NCBI GenBank assembly: GCA_003151235.1 | Contig: PLWZ01000064.1 | Coordinates: 44,074-94,851, forward strand | DNA: 50,778 nt | From: Acidimicrobiaceae bacterium | Lineage (GTDB): Bacteria; Actinomycetota; Acidimicrobiia; Acidimicrobiales; RAAP-2 | Direction: 5' to 3' | Part shown: positions 27,410 through 35,954 of the stretch, one piece after another | How positions within the stretch are numbered: the stretch's first letter is position 1 | Layout: each line of letters begins with the position of its first letter | Translations under genes and position numbers: made by a program | The notes under the pieces: model-generated | Told to the model about the DNA's origin: nothing | What the model saw: only the letters and a program-made list of their open reading frames with translations | Databases searched by the model: none

Positions 27410-29053
27410 ATGTTTCCCTACGTCGAGGAGCGTTTTAGCGAGGAAGAAGTAGCGGTCCTCCAGCGCTATTTCACCAACGTCTACGGCCCCGTCTTCGCGT
27501 TGGTGAACCTCCCAGAAGTGGTGAAGGGCGCGCTGTTCGCGCGCTATTCGCGCTCGCCCAAGAGCCTGCGCCGGCTGTTCCTCGACGAGTTCGTGTGCGA
27601 CCTCGAGATCTCCGGCGACGCGTCGATCGACGCGACGGTCGGGATGAAGCGGGCCGAGGAGCTCTACGAGCGGGTCTTCTACGAGTACGGCGACGACTCG
27701 GTGGCCCAGGTCGGCGGCGTCCACCTGGCCTGCGAACAGGCGTCCAACATCTTGACCAAGATCCTCGAGTGGGGACGCCTCATGGCCTACCTCGAGCAGT
27801 CGACCCGCTACATCGGATACGACAACCGGATGGCCAACGGCCACTACCGGTACCACCGGCCGAGCTCGGTCCTCGAATCGGCCCTCGGGGCCCGCTACGT
27901 GGGCGACATGGACCGGATGTTCGACACCTACGGCGAGCTCATGCCGAGGCTCCAGAGCTGGCTGATCGCCCGGTTCCCCCGCCAGCCCGGCGATTCCGAC
28001 TTCGTGCATCGCCAGGCGGTCCGGGCCAAGGCCCTGGACGGCCTCCGGGGCCTCCTGCCGGCGGGGTCGCTCTCCAACGTCGGCATCTACGGGTCCGGCC
28101 AGTCCTATGAGTCCCTGCTCTTGAAGATGCGCAGCCACCCGCTGGATGAGGCCCGCTTCTACGCGGACCTCATGCTGACCGAGCTGCGCAAGGTCATCCC
28201 GTCGTTCCTCCAACGCGTCGACGTCTCCGAACGCGGCGGTGAGTGGTCGGCGTACTTCGCCGACACGCGCAGCCAGACCGCGCGGGTGCTCGAGCGCATG
28301 TGGCCCGAGTCCGTCCCGGGCGCGGCGACCGAACGCATGGGCGCGGCGACCGGCGAGGTGCACCTCGTCGACTTCGACCCCGACGGCGAGGACAAGCTGC
28401 TCGCCGCGATCTGCTTCGCCCAGACGACGCTGTCCGAAGACGAGGCGATGCGGCGGGTGCGCGCACTCGGAGCCGAAGAGCGGATCTCGCTCCTGCACGC
28501 GTACATCGGCGACCGCAAGAACCGCCGGCACCGCCCGGGCCGGGCCTTCGAGCGGACCGACTATCGCTTCGAGATCGTGGTCGACTACGGCGCCTTCCGG
28601 GACCTCCAGCGGCACCGGCTCCTCACCATCGAGTGGCAGCCGCTCACCCCAGAGCTCGGCTACACCGTCCCTGACCTGGTCTTAGAGGCAGGCGAGGAGC
28701 GGGCCTACGTCGAGTCCCTCGAGCGCTCGAGGGCCCTCTACGACGCCATGATGCCGGAGTTCCCCTTAGAGGCGGGCTACGCGGTCTCGCTGGCGCACCG
28801 GGTGCGTTGCGTGATGCAGATGAACGCGCGCGAAGCGCTGCACGTCATCGAGCTCCGCTCCGGGACCCAGGGCCATCCGTCGTATCGGCGCATCGCGCAG
28901 CACATGTACCGAGCCATTGCCGAACAGGCCGGCCACCGGGCCATCGCCGACGCGATGGTGCACGTTGACCACGGATGGACAGATCTTGAACGCTTAGAGG
29001 GAGAACGGCGCGCCGAAACGCGCCGCGCGTTGCGAGAAGAACAGAATTCTTGA
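27410..29053 (+). CDS. double-domain ThyX-like protein (FAD-dependent thymidylate synthase family)
   Basis: A 547-residue protein made of two ThyX-like halves, about twice the length of normal ThyX (about 220-250). ThyX methylates dUMP using FAD, NADPH and methylenetetrahydrofolate; its signature is RHR-x7-S followed by R-Y. In the N-terminal half the site reads WGR (121-123), then seven residues, then STRY (131-134), so the RH is lost. In the C-terminal half RHR is kept (401-403), but the residue seven further on is Pro411 and the SxRY part is lost. MNAREALHVIELR in the C-terminal half matches the ThyX C-terminus. Whether this is an active synthase or a derived protein cannot be decided here. 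Confidence 0.8.
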   Translation: MFPYVEERFSEEEVAVLQRYFTNVYGPVFALVNLPEVVKGALFARYSRSPKSLRRLFLDEFVCDLEISGDASIDATVGMKRAEELYERVFYEYGDDSVAQVGGVHLACEQASNILTKILEWGRLMAYLEQSTRYIGYDNRMANGHYRYHRPSSVLESALGARYVGDMDRMFDTYGELMPRLQSWLIARFPRQPGDSDFVHRQAVRAKALDGLRGLLPAGSLSNVGIYGSGQSYESLLLKMRSHPLDEARFYADLMLTELRKVIPSFLQRVDVSERGGEWSAYFADTRSQTARVLERMWPESVPGAATERMGAATGEVHLVDFDPDGEDKLLAAICFAQTTLSEDEAMRRVRALGAEERISLLHAYIGDRKNRRHRPGRAFERTDYRFEIVVDYGAFRDLQRHRLLTIEWQPLTPELGYTVPDLVLEAGEERAYVESLERSRALYDAMMPEFPLEAGYAVSLAHRVRCVMQMNAREALHVIELRSGTQGHPSYRRIAQHMYRAIAEQAGHRAIADAMVHVDHGWTDLERLEGERRAETRRALREEQNS

Positions 29054-29060
29054 AGTTCAT

Positions 29061-29092
29061 TGACCAGGGACGACGTCCGAACTCCCTGGTCA
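29061..29092 (+). terminator. hairpin after the ThyX-like gene
   Basis: Perfect 10-bp inverted repeat, TGACCAGGGA at 29061-29070 and TCCCTGGTCA at 29083-29092, with a 12-base loop, starting 8 bases after the stop codon. There is no U-tract, so it would be a U-less terminator or an mRNA end stabiliser. Confidence 0.5.
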
Positions 29093-29444
29093 CAACGTGC
29101 ACTTCTCCCTTGACGACGCGGCCCGCGATCTGCGTATCGTGACGGCAGTCCCAATCGCCCCGGGGAGAATGCAGACTTGTCGAACTGCTCTCCGGTGGGG
29201 GGATTCGTGAAGCGGCGGCAGGCTCGGGGGGTCGAGTAGAGAACCACGCGTCAGCCAGGTGTCGGCCTGGCGGCGGCGTGACGGCCCCAAAGGCTCTCCG
29301 AGCCCTGTCCCGCCCCACCGGGGGAACCCCGCACGAGCGGCGGCCCAGGACGAGGGCACTTCGTGCGACCCACCCGGCCATGCGCCTGAGCGTGGTGTCC
29401 GAACGTCTATGCTCCCGCGGCGAAAATCCCAGTGGAAGGGAACT
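29093..29444 (+). other. long structured leader region before the DUF4193 gene
   Basis: About 350 bases without a supported gene. It holds a promoter-like pair TTGACG (29110-29115) and TATCGT (29135-29140) with a 19-base spacer, a nested hairpin at 29249-29283 (CGTCA-GCCAGG paired with CCTGGC and TGACG), and a second -10 box TATGCT at 29408-29413. Only tiny frames (10-13 codons) lie between. The function is unknown. Confidence 0.45.
29408..29413 (+). promoter_or_regulatory. -10 box of the DUF4193 gene
   Basis: TATGCT, about 31 bases before GTG 29445, which would give a leader of about 25 bases containing the Shine-Dalgarno GGAAGGGA. Confidence 0.45.
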
Positions 29445-29969
29445 GTGCCCGAAGACTCCGACGACGTGGCTGCTCCAGAGGACCTCGAAGACGTCGACGA
29501 GGCAGACATTGACGCGCTCGAGGACGGCGACGAGGCCCTCGAGGACCTCGAAGTCGATGATCTCGAGGACGACGACCTCGAGGACGATGCCCTGGCCGAC
29601 GACGATGATGATGACGATGCCCTGGCCGACGATGACACCGACGACGCCGTCGCCGCCGTCGTCGTCGAGGGTGCCGAGGGCGTGCCAGCCACCGCTGCCC
29701 CGGCGGCGGAAGAAGGCGATGATGACGACGACGAGGAGCCCGATGACGAAGACGTCGAGGCGAGCCTTGACGTCATCTTGAAGGAGCGCCTCGTCGTCGA
29801 GGAAGAGCCCGAAGACGACGAGCCGACCGACGCCGAGGACCGCAGCGAGGCGACGGAGCGGGTGCTGCCGAAGCAACCCGACGAGTTCGTCTGCCGCTCG
29901 TGCTTCTTGGTGAAGCACGCCAGCCAGCTGGCCGACAGAAAGCGTGGCCTGTGTCGTGACTGCGTCTGA
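29445..29969 (+). CDS. DUF4193 family zinc-ribbon protein with long acidic N-terminus
   Basis: A 174-residue protein. The C-terminal 40 residues match the actinobacterial DUF4193 family: PKQPDEFVCRSCFLV followed by a second CxxC (LCRDC) at the end, a likely zinc ribbon. The first 130 residues are nearly all Asp, Glu, Ala, Leu and Val, and are much longer than the usual acidic part of this family (whole proteins are about 100 residues). The start GTG 29445 is chosen because GGAAGGGA lies 5 bases upstream; the frame is open to 29259 but without a better start. The family has no known function. Confidence 0.8.
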   Translation: MPEDSDDVAAPEDLEDVDEADIDALEDGDEALEDLEVDDLEDDDLEDDALADDDDDDDALADDDTDDAVAAVVVEGAEGVPATAAPAAEEGDDDDDEEPDDEDVEASLDVILKERLVVEEEPEDDEPTDAEDRSEATERVLPKQPDEFVCRSCFLVKHASQLADRKRGLCRDCV

Positions 29970-30516
29970 CGATCACGGCGGCGAGGGCAAGCCGCTCCTC
30001 GACCAGGCCCTCGATCTGTTGTTCTACGCGCCCATCGGCTTCGTCGCGAGCACCCTGGAGGACCTCGGCGACCTGGGCGAGCTCGCCGAGAAGGGGCGCA
30101 CCCGGATCGGCCGCCTGCTCGGCAACGCGCGGGTGATCGGGAAGATGACCGTCGGCCTCGGCCGGCGCACCGTCGAGTCCGAGGTGTCGCGCTGGATGCC
30201 ACCCCCGGCGGGGGAGCGGGGGAGCGGGGAAACAGAGTCCGAGGCCGCGCCCCAGCCGACCCGCCTACGGCGCCAGCCCGAACCGGTCCAGGAGATCCCG
30301 AGACGGATCAACGCCGAAACCAACCTCGCCATCCCCGGCTACGAGGCGCTGTCGGCGTCCCAGGTGGTCCGCCGCCTCGACGGCCTCGGGCCGGCCGAGC
30401 TGCAGGCCATCTACGAGCACGAGGCGGGAACTCGCCGCCGCCGCACCATCTTGCACAGGACCCAGCAGCTTCTCGGGCACGAGGACGCACCCGGGCCGGC
30501 CAGCTGGCCGGCATAG
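29956..30516 (+). CDS. hypothetical protein, conserved-looking, unknown
   Basis: A 186-residue protein whose GTG 29956 lies inside the end of the DUF4193 gene (GTG 29944 in the same frame is an alternative). The first 75 residues contain a hydrophobic, helix-like LLDQALDLLFYAPIGFVAS and a Gly/Leu-rich stretch; a Pro/Arg-rich linker follows; the end (IPGYEALSASQVVRRLDGLGPAELQAIYEHE) looks like a helix-hairpin of the kind found in SAP/Rho-N-like DNA- or protein-binding ends. No family assigned with confidence. The overlap suggests coexpression with DUF4193. Confidence 0.6.
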   Translation: MTASDDHGGEGKPLLDQALDLLFYAPIGFVASTLEDLGDLGELAEKGRTRIGRLLGNARVIGKMTVGLGRRTVESEVSRWMPPPAGERGSGETESEAAPQPTRLRRQPEPVQEIPRRINAETNLAIPGYEALSASQVVRRLDGLGPAELQAIYEHEAGTRRRRTILHRTQQLLGHEDAPGPASWPA

Positions 30517-30529
30517 AAGCGAACGGCTC

Positions 30530-31000
30530 GTGGAGGCAGTCCGCCGAGCCGAACCGAAGGACCTCGATCGCTGCCGCGAGCTCGTGGCCGAGGCCATCGC
30601 GGCGATCGAGGGCCAGCGGGGTGCGGCGCTCCTCCTCGCCACCGAGCCGGCGTCGGCGTCTAACACCGCGACCTCGCTCGTCGATCGGTGGGCCGCCGAC
30701 GAGAACACCGAGATGCTCGTCGGGACGTTCAGCGACGTCGTCGTCGGGCTCGTCGCGGGGACCGTCACCCATCTCGGTGATCACGTGGTCGGTCGGATCG
30801 AGTGCTTCTACGTCGAGCCTGACGCACGGGCGGTCGGAGTCGGGCAGGCGATCGTCCAATCGCTCGTCGAGTGGTTCGACGCGCACGGGTGCACCGACGT
30901 CGATGCCGTGGCACTGCCGGGGGACCGCTCGAGCAAGCAGCTGCTCGAGTCGTCCGGGTTCAAGGCCCGGTTGTTGATCCTCCACCGCCCGCTCCACTGA
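30530..31000 (+). CDS. GNAT-family N-acetyltransferase
   Basis: A 156-residue protein starting at GTG 30530, 13 bases after the previous stop. It has the GNAT pattern: N-terminal VRRAEPKDLDRCREL, central strands, the acetyl-CoA loop region YVEPDARAVGVGQAIVQSLVEW (Q/RxxGxG/A variant VGVGQA) and a C-terminal SKQLLESSGFKARL. The substrate is unknown. Its 3' end overlaps the convergent gene on the other strand by 41 bases. Confidence 0.8.
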   Translation: MEAVRRAEPKDLDRCRELVAEAIAAIEGQRGAALLLATEPASASNTATSLVDRWAADENTEMLVGTFSDVVVGLVAGTVTHLGDHVVGRIECFYVEPDARAVGVGQAIVQSLVEWFDAHGCTDVDAVALPGDRSSKQLLESSGFKARLLILHRPLH

Positions 31001-32384
31001 GCGCGCGACGGGGCGGCGGGGGCGGGCGCCGCGGCGGCGGCGGGATGGGCAGGCCGATCAGCTTGGCCAGCTCGGGCACCGAGCCGGCGGCCTTGCGGGC
31101 CGCATCCTTGGCCTCGGGTGCGTCGGGAATGCCGGACGGACGGACGGTCCGTCGGACGGGGGATTCGAGCACCGCGGCCAGGATGGCCAGCCAGTCCGCA
31201 GGAGCCAGCTCGGAGGTCATGGCCCCGCTCGCGGCCGCGGCCAGCCGGACGGCCAGGTCGGCCGGGCACCGCGTGGCGGATTCGGGTGGGCGCGCAGAGA
31301 CCTGCAGGGCCTCGAGCACCTTTCCTCCCTCGATCGACTTCTCGATGCGTCCCTGCCACTCGTCGCGCAGGCCGGTGACCCGCTCGGTGAGGCTGTCCTG
31401 CAGCGCGCGGGCCAGCACCCGGCCGTCGTCGTCGAGCGACACCGTGCGAGACGCGGCCACGACGGCTCGCAGCTCCCGCAGACGCATCGAACGCCCGGCG
31501 TTCTGGGCGCTCGTCGCCCGGTCCTTCCACGAGGCCAGGTTCACGACCGGCAAGAGCTCCTCGGCCATGGCCATCAACGCGTCGCTCGACGCGGGCGGCT
31601 GCCCGGACACCTTCGCCGCCGCGTTCTGGTCTTCGATCGCTTGACGCACCGCGGGGATACCACCCCGCAGCAGCTGCTCCGCCACCGGCAGCTGCTCGGG
31701 CCGGAGGCCCGCCAACGCAGCATTGCGGTGGGCCGCCGAGATGGTCGGCCGGCGGTCGCGCCGCTGGGCGCCCGCGGGGCCGTCAGTGCGCCCACCCCGT
31801 GCGTCGTCAGCTCGACCTGCGCCGGGCCTGCCGCCGGCGGGCCTCCGGTCGTCCTCGCGGGGCGGTCGGCCGGCGTCGGACTCACTTCGCTCGTCGCGCC
31901 TCGGCCAGACTGGGCCGTCGCGCCGTGGGCCCGGGGCACCGTCGCGCCGTGGGCCCGGAGCACCGTCGCGACGGGGCCCTGACGTTCCGTCGCGACCTTG
32001 CCCCGGCGCGCCGTCACGGCGGGGGCGGCGATCCCGGTCACCCGGATGCGACCCACGCTCTGGACGCGAACCTCGTTCGCCAGTGCGCGACCCGCGGGCG
32101 AGGGAGATAACCACGCCGGGATCCGGGCGGGGCGCACCGATGACCTCGATCCGCTGAATGGCGTCGCCGGCCCGGTGGATCGGCTTGGGCGTCGAAACCG
32201 AGATCACCTCGACGCCGTCGAGGCCCGACTCGAGCTCGGCGCGCACCACGTCGCCCACCCGGCCACCGGAGGGGAGAAGATCGCGCGACAGGGTGCCTCG
32301 CGGCTGGCGGGCACCGGCGGCCCGCCAGGTCCACGAGCCATCTGGGGCCTGGCTGGTCAGCTCGATGTCTGTATAACGAGACAT
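30960..32384 (-). CDS. Arg/Pro/Gly-rich hypothetical protein with conserved N- and C-terminal domains
   Basis: A 474-residue protein starting at ATG 32384. The first 70 residues (MSRYTDIELTSQAPDGSWTW..., ending VISVSTPK) look like a small beta-barrel domain. Residues about 90-200 are a low-complexity region with 8-residue RRDGAPGP repeats. The C-terminal 250 residues are helical, and the end is Pro/Gly-rich. The layout of a small beta domain plus basic repeats suggests nucleic-acid binding, which is inference. The start fits a TAGCGT -10 box 10 bases upstream. No known family recognised. Confidence 0.65.
   Translation of the reverse strand: MSRYTDIELTSQAPDGSWTWRAAGARQPRGTLSRDLLPSGGRVGDVVRAELESGLDGVEVISVSTPKPIHRAGDAIQRIEVIGAPRPDPGVVISLARGSRTGERGSRPERGSHPGDRDRRPRRDGAPGQGRDGTSGPRRDGAPGPRRDGAPGPRRDGPVWPRRDERSESDAGRPPREDDRRPAGGRPGAGRADDARGGRTDGPAGAQRRDRRPTISAAHRNAALAGLRPEQLPVAEQLLRGGIPAVRQAIEDQNAAAKVSGQPPASSDALMAMAEELLPVVNLASWKDRATSAQNAGRSMRLRELRAVVAASRTVSLDDDGRVLARALQDSLTERVTGLRDEWQGRIEKSIEGGKVLEALQVSARPPESATRCPADLAVRLAAAASGAMTSELAPADWLAILAAVLESPVRRTVRPSGIPDAPEAKDAARKAAGSVPELAKLIGLPIPPPPRRPPPPPRRALSGAGGGGSTTGP
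31915..32010 (-). repeat. 24-bp tandem repeats coding for RRDGAPGP
   Basis: About four units of 24 bp (CCGTCGCGCCGTGGGCCC plus 6 more bases on the plus strand); the first two differ at one base and the last two are diverged. They lie inside the gene at 30960-32384 and preserve its frame. Confidence 0.75.
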
Positions 32385-32394
32385 TCGATCGCTC

Positions 32395-32400
32395 ACGCTA
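32395..32400 (-). promoter_or_regulatory. -10 box of the Arg/Pro-rich protein gene
   Basis: TAGCGT on the minus strand ends 10 bases before ATG 32384; near-leaderless arrangement. It is divergent to the HtrA-like gene. Confidence 0.45.
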
Positions 32401-32556
32401 CCGCGGCCCCGGGAACCCGGATGAAGGACCCGGCGCTGACCTCCGGGGATGAGACCGGATGAGCGCCCAGTTCCTCTAACATGTGCCCTGCGTTGACCTG
32501 GCTGGCGTGCCACCTCGACGCTGGTGCGGCGGGCGCCTGGCTCCAGGAGGACCGCT

Positions 32557-34110
32557 ATGAGTGACCGTCCCGACGATTCGCAAGTCGAGCGCGTCCCCGA
32601 ACCAACAACCGAGGCCATGCACGACACCGACCACACTTCGGCCGATCAGCCGATCGACCCGCCGACGACCCCCGAGGACCCCCGACCGCTCCCGCCGCCG
32701 CCGTCGTGGGCCGTCCCGCCTGCGGCTCCGACCGAACCGACACCGGCCAGCGAGAGCCCGTCGGCGGCACCGACCTGGCCGGGCGTCCCGACGGCCGCGG
32801 CTCCGACCGTCGGAGAGGCCGGAGCCAACCCGTGGGCCGCCCCGCCGACCGGCATGTTCGCCGGGACTCCGGACTACCAAAGCCCGACGCCCCCCGGGCC
32901 TCCCAGGAGCTCGGGCGAGCAACGGGGGAGGGGATGGTTCCTCGTCGCCGTGGTCGCTGCCCTGATCGGTGCGGCCGTCGGCGCCGGTGTAACCGCCCTG
33001 GCCGACAACCACAACAACGCCAACTCGACGAACATCACCTCGATCAAGGAGGGCAACGCGTCCCCGGGGGCCGCCCTCGACGGTGGCACGAGCATCCCCA
33101 AACTCGTGAACAAGCTCCTCCCGGCGGTGGTCTCGATCGACGTCCAAACATCGCAGGAGGAGGACGAGGGGAGCGGGATGATCATCTCGTCCAACGGGAT
33201 GGTCGTCACCAACTACCACGTCATCGCCCTCGCGGCCGAGGGCGGCGGCACCCTCACGGTCACCGAGGCCGGCTCGACGTCAGCGCACAAGGCCACGCTC
33301 GTCGGCACGGACCAGACAGATGACGTCGCCCTCCTGCACATCAGCGGGGCCTCGAACCTGAAGACGGTGACGTTCGGCGACTCCGACAAGGCGGTCGTCG
33401 GCGACGCAGTCGTCGCCATCGGCAACGCGCTCGGTCTTTCCCAGGGATCGCCGACGGTGACCCAGGGCATCGTCTCGGCCACCGGCCGCACGGTCACGGC
33501 GGGGGACACCGGAACCGGCACCGAAACGCTCTCGGACCTCCTCCAGACCGACGCAGCCATCAACCCCGGTAACTCGGGCGGCCCGCTTGTCGACACCGAG
33601 GGCGAGGTGATCGGGATGAACACGGCCGTCGCCGGCACCACCAGCGATGGGACCAACGCGCAGAACATCGGCTTCGCCATCCCGTCGGCCCAGATCGAGT
33701 CGCTGCTGCCCACCCTCGAAAAGGGGGGAACCCCGACCAAGACACCCGGCTACATAGGCGTCGACGTCGAGAGTGTGACCCCACAGCTGCGCAGCGAGTA
33801 CGGCCTCACGCCGTCGTCCGGGGCGGTCATCCTTTCGATCGTCCAGGGAAGCCCGGCCGCCCAAGCCGGACTTCGGCAGGAAGACGTGATCGTGAAGATC
33901 GGCTCGACGGCCATCACGTCCGCGGCCGACCTCCAGTCGGCCGTCCAGAACGACAAGGCCGGCCAGACCATCAGCCTGACGTTCTATAGGGGTGCCAAGC
34001 AGCACACGGTGTCACTCACCCTCATCTCCCAGACGGCCATCCAGAACCTCGAGAACGGCTTGGGCAGTGGAGGTCTCGGGGGCAGCTTCGGCGGAGCCAC
34101 AACGCCGTAA
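32557..34110 (+). CDS. membrane-anchored HtrA/DegP-like serine protease with PDZ domain
   Basis: A 517-residue protein with a cytoplasmic Pro-rich N-terminus (about 125 residues), one membrane span (WFLVAVVAALIGAAVGAGVTALA), a trypsin-like protease domain and a C-terminal PDZ domain (residues about 400-495). The catalytic triad is visible: His221 in TNYHVIA, Asp256 in DDVALLHI and Ser340 in NPGNSGGPLVD. This is the architecture of actinobacterial HtrA/PepD envelope quality-control proteases. ATG 32557 has AGGAGG 6 bases upstream; the frame is open further but without support. Confidence 0.93.
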   Translation: MSDRPDDSQVERVPEPTTEAMHDTDHTSADQPIDPPTTPEDPRPLPPPPSWAVPPAAPTEPTPASESPSAAPTWPGVPTAAAPTVGEAGANPWAAPPTGMFAGTPDYQSPTPPGPPRSSGEQRGRGWFLVAVVAALIGAAVGAGVTALADNHNNANSTNITSIKEGNASPGAALDGGTSIPKLVNKLLPAVVSIDVQTSQEEDEGSGMIISSNGMVVTNYHVIALAAEGGGTLTVTEAGSTSAHKATLVGTDQTDDVALLHISGASNLKTVTFGDSDKAVVGDAVVAIGNALGLSQGSPTVTQGIVSATGRTVTAGDTGTGTETLSDLLQTDAAINPGNSGGPLVDTEGEVIGMNTAVAGTTSDGTNAQNIGFAIPSAQIESLLPTLEKGGTPTKTPGYIGVDVESVTPQLRSEYGLTPSSGAVILSIVQGSPAAQAGLRQEDVIVKIGSTAITSAADLQSAVQNDKAGQTISLTFYRGAKQHTVSLTLISQTAIQNLENGLGSGGLGGSFGGATTP

Positions 34111-34444
34111 ACGGCGGCGAGCGAACGGCCGGGACCGAGCCTTGCGGGGGAGTATGCACCCGCACCCGCGTCCGGTGCGTTGTCCGGTCTGTCCACGGCC
34201 GCAACGGAGATCCGGAGCATTCTCGGCCACCGATTGCACTCGCGGCCCGAGACGAACGTGACGCTCAGAGGTAACGTGTGCCGACTTGCGGGCTCGCCGC
34301 GAGGTCGGTCGCCGGGCGAGGGGTCTCCGAGTGCGAGGACGTGGGAGTGCCTGCGACACCAACGATCGTCGTGCGGGGGCTTTTGACCTGGCCTTGCATG
34401 ACCGACGCCCAGGCCCGACGGGGCATGGCCGGGTTCGCTAAGCC
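34111..34444. other. intergenic region after the HtrA-like gene
   Basis: About 330 bases. A TTGACC hexamer at 34383-34388 could be a -35 box for the metallophosphoesterase gene, but no good -10 box follows. I see no gene, no terminator with a U-tract and no tRNA. Confidence 0.4.
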
Positions 34445-35920
34445 GTGGCCACCGTCAAGTGGGTCTGCGTCTCGGACCTGCACCTGGGCGCACTGAACAG
34501 CGTCCTCACCTCGGTCACCGAGGACGGTGAACGAGTCGACCCGTCCTCGGCCTCTCCGGTCTTGGAGGCGTTGTGCAACGGGCTCCGGGCGTTGAGCCCG
34601 GCCAAGGACCCGCCTCAGATGGTGGTGCTCGGCGATCTGTTCGAGCTGGCACTCAGTTCGGCCGAGGACGCTGCAGCCACTTTCGCCCAGTTCGTTGCCG
34701 CCCTGCGGCCGGGAAAATCCGACGCGGCGGTGGCCCCGGCCATCCGGTTCGTGCCGGGCAACCACGACCACCATCTCTGGACCCGTGCGAGGTCAGACCG
34801 CTACCTCGAGTACCTCGAGCAAGCACCGCGTGACCAGGCACTCACGCCCGAGCCCCACGCCACCCACATCATCCCCGCCAACGACGTCGTGCCGGTGCGG
34901 GACCGTTTCATCGAGCTGCTGGCCGCCCGAGCGGACCCCGAGGCGACCGTCACCGTCGAGCAGAGTTACCCCAACCTGGCGCTGGTGACTGAGTCGGGTC
35001 AGCGGGCGGTCGTCTTGACCCATGGCCACTTCATCGAGCCCCTGTACCGGGCGATGTCGACGTTGGGCGACCTGTTCGGACCCCGTCCCGATGGCGTCAC
35101 GACGGTGCAGGAGCTCGAGGCGGAGAACGGTGGCTGGATCGACTTCTTCTGGTCCTCGATGGGGGAGAGCAAGGACACCTCCGGATGGGTGCGCAGCATC
35201 TACGAGTCGTTGCAGAGCGACGAGGCGATCCACGCCGAGATCCGCGCCATCGGCGGGGCGATCGCAAATCGTCCGGGTTCCCGTGTGCAGAACCACGTCG
35301 AGGCGCTACTTGCAGACGGGCTGTTGGCAGAGGTGGTCTGCGGATCGCTGAAGCGCGAGCGCCACGGACCAGGGGTTCTCAGTGAGCGCGCGCAAGCCGG
35401 TCTGATTGATTTCTTGTCAGGGCCGGTGGCGCGCCAGGTTGCAGACGAGATCGGATCGCCGCGCGAGGTGTCCTTTGTCTTCGGGCACACCCACAAGCCC
35501 TTCGCTGATTCTCGTTCGGCGGTGGGTCTCCCCGGACCGGTGCCGGTCATCAACACCGGCGGATGGGTGGTTGACACGGCCGAAGCCGAACCGAACAAGG
35601 GAGCATCGGTGGTCGTCATCGACGACGATCTCAACGTTGCCGTCCTGCGCTGTTACATGCAGGGAGCCGGGCTCGACATCGAGATCCAGGGCCCTCCCAA
35701 CAACCCTGCCAACCCCTTGGTTGACGATCTGTCGAGCCGGATCGATCCGTCCCGGGATCCCTGGCGGGCCTTGGCCGAAGCGGCCATGACGACCGAGCGT
35801 GAGCGTCGCCGTCAACTGGACGACCGTATGTCTGCCGCGTCGGCGATGCTCGGCAGGGGGGGCGGCCGCACCGAGGGCGGGACCCCCCGACAGAGTCTCC
35901 TCCGGCACCTGCGCCGGTGA
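34445..35920 (+). CDS. metallophosphoesterase (calcineurin-like)
   Basis: A 491-residue protein with the five metal-binding motifs of the calcineurin-like family: SDLHLG (Asp11, His13), LGDLFEL near residue 63, GNHDHH near 106, THGHF near 195 and GHTHKP near 348. A large helical insertion separates the fourth and fifth motifs (residues about 200-330). There is no signal peptide. GTG 34445 is the first possible start, because an in-frame TAA lies 3 bases upstream. The substrate is unknown; the next gene follows after 34 bases. Confidence 0.88.
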   Translation: MATVKWVCVSDLHLGALNSVLTSVTEDGERVDPSSASPVLEALCNGLRALSPAKDPPQMVVLGDLFELALSSAEDAAATFAQFVAALRPGKSDAAVAPAIRFVPGNHDHHLWTRARSDRYLEYLEQAPRDQALTPEPHATHIIPANDVVPVRDRFIELLAARADPEATVTVEQSYPNLALVTESGQRAVVLTHGHFIEPLYRAMSTLGDLFGPRPDGVTTVQELEAENGGWIDFFWSSMGESKDTSGWVRSIYESLQSDEAIHAEIRAIGGAIANRPGSRVQNHVEALLADGLLAEVVCGSLKRERHGPGVLSERAQAGLIDFLSGPVARQVADEIGSPREVSFVFGHTHKPFADSRSAVGLPGPVPVINTGGWVVDTAEAEPNKGASVVVIDDDLNVAVLRCYMQGAGLDIEIQGPPNNPANPLVDDLSSRIDPSRDPWRALAEAAMTTERERRRQLDDRMSAASAMLGRGGGRTEGGTPRQSLLRHLRR

Positions 35921-35954
35921 CTTCGGGCACCCGGGCCGCGCCAACCTGGTGGTC

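Noticed and set aside
31915..32010. CRISPR-like repeats
   Set aside because: The units are directly joined 24-bp tandem repeats without spacers and keep the frame of a protein gene.
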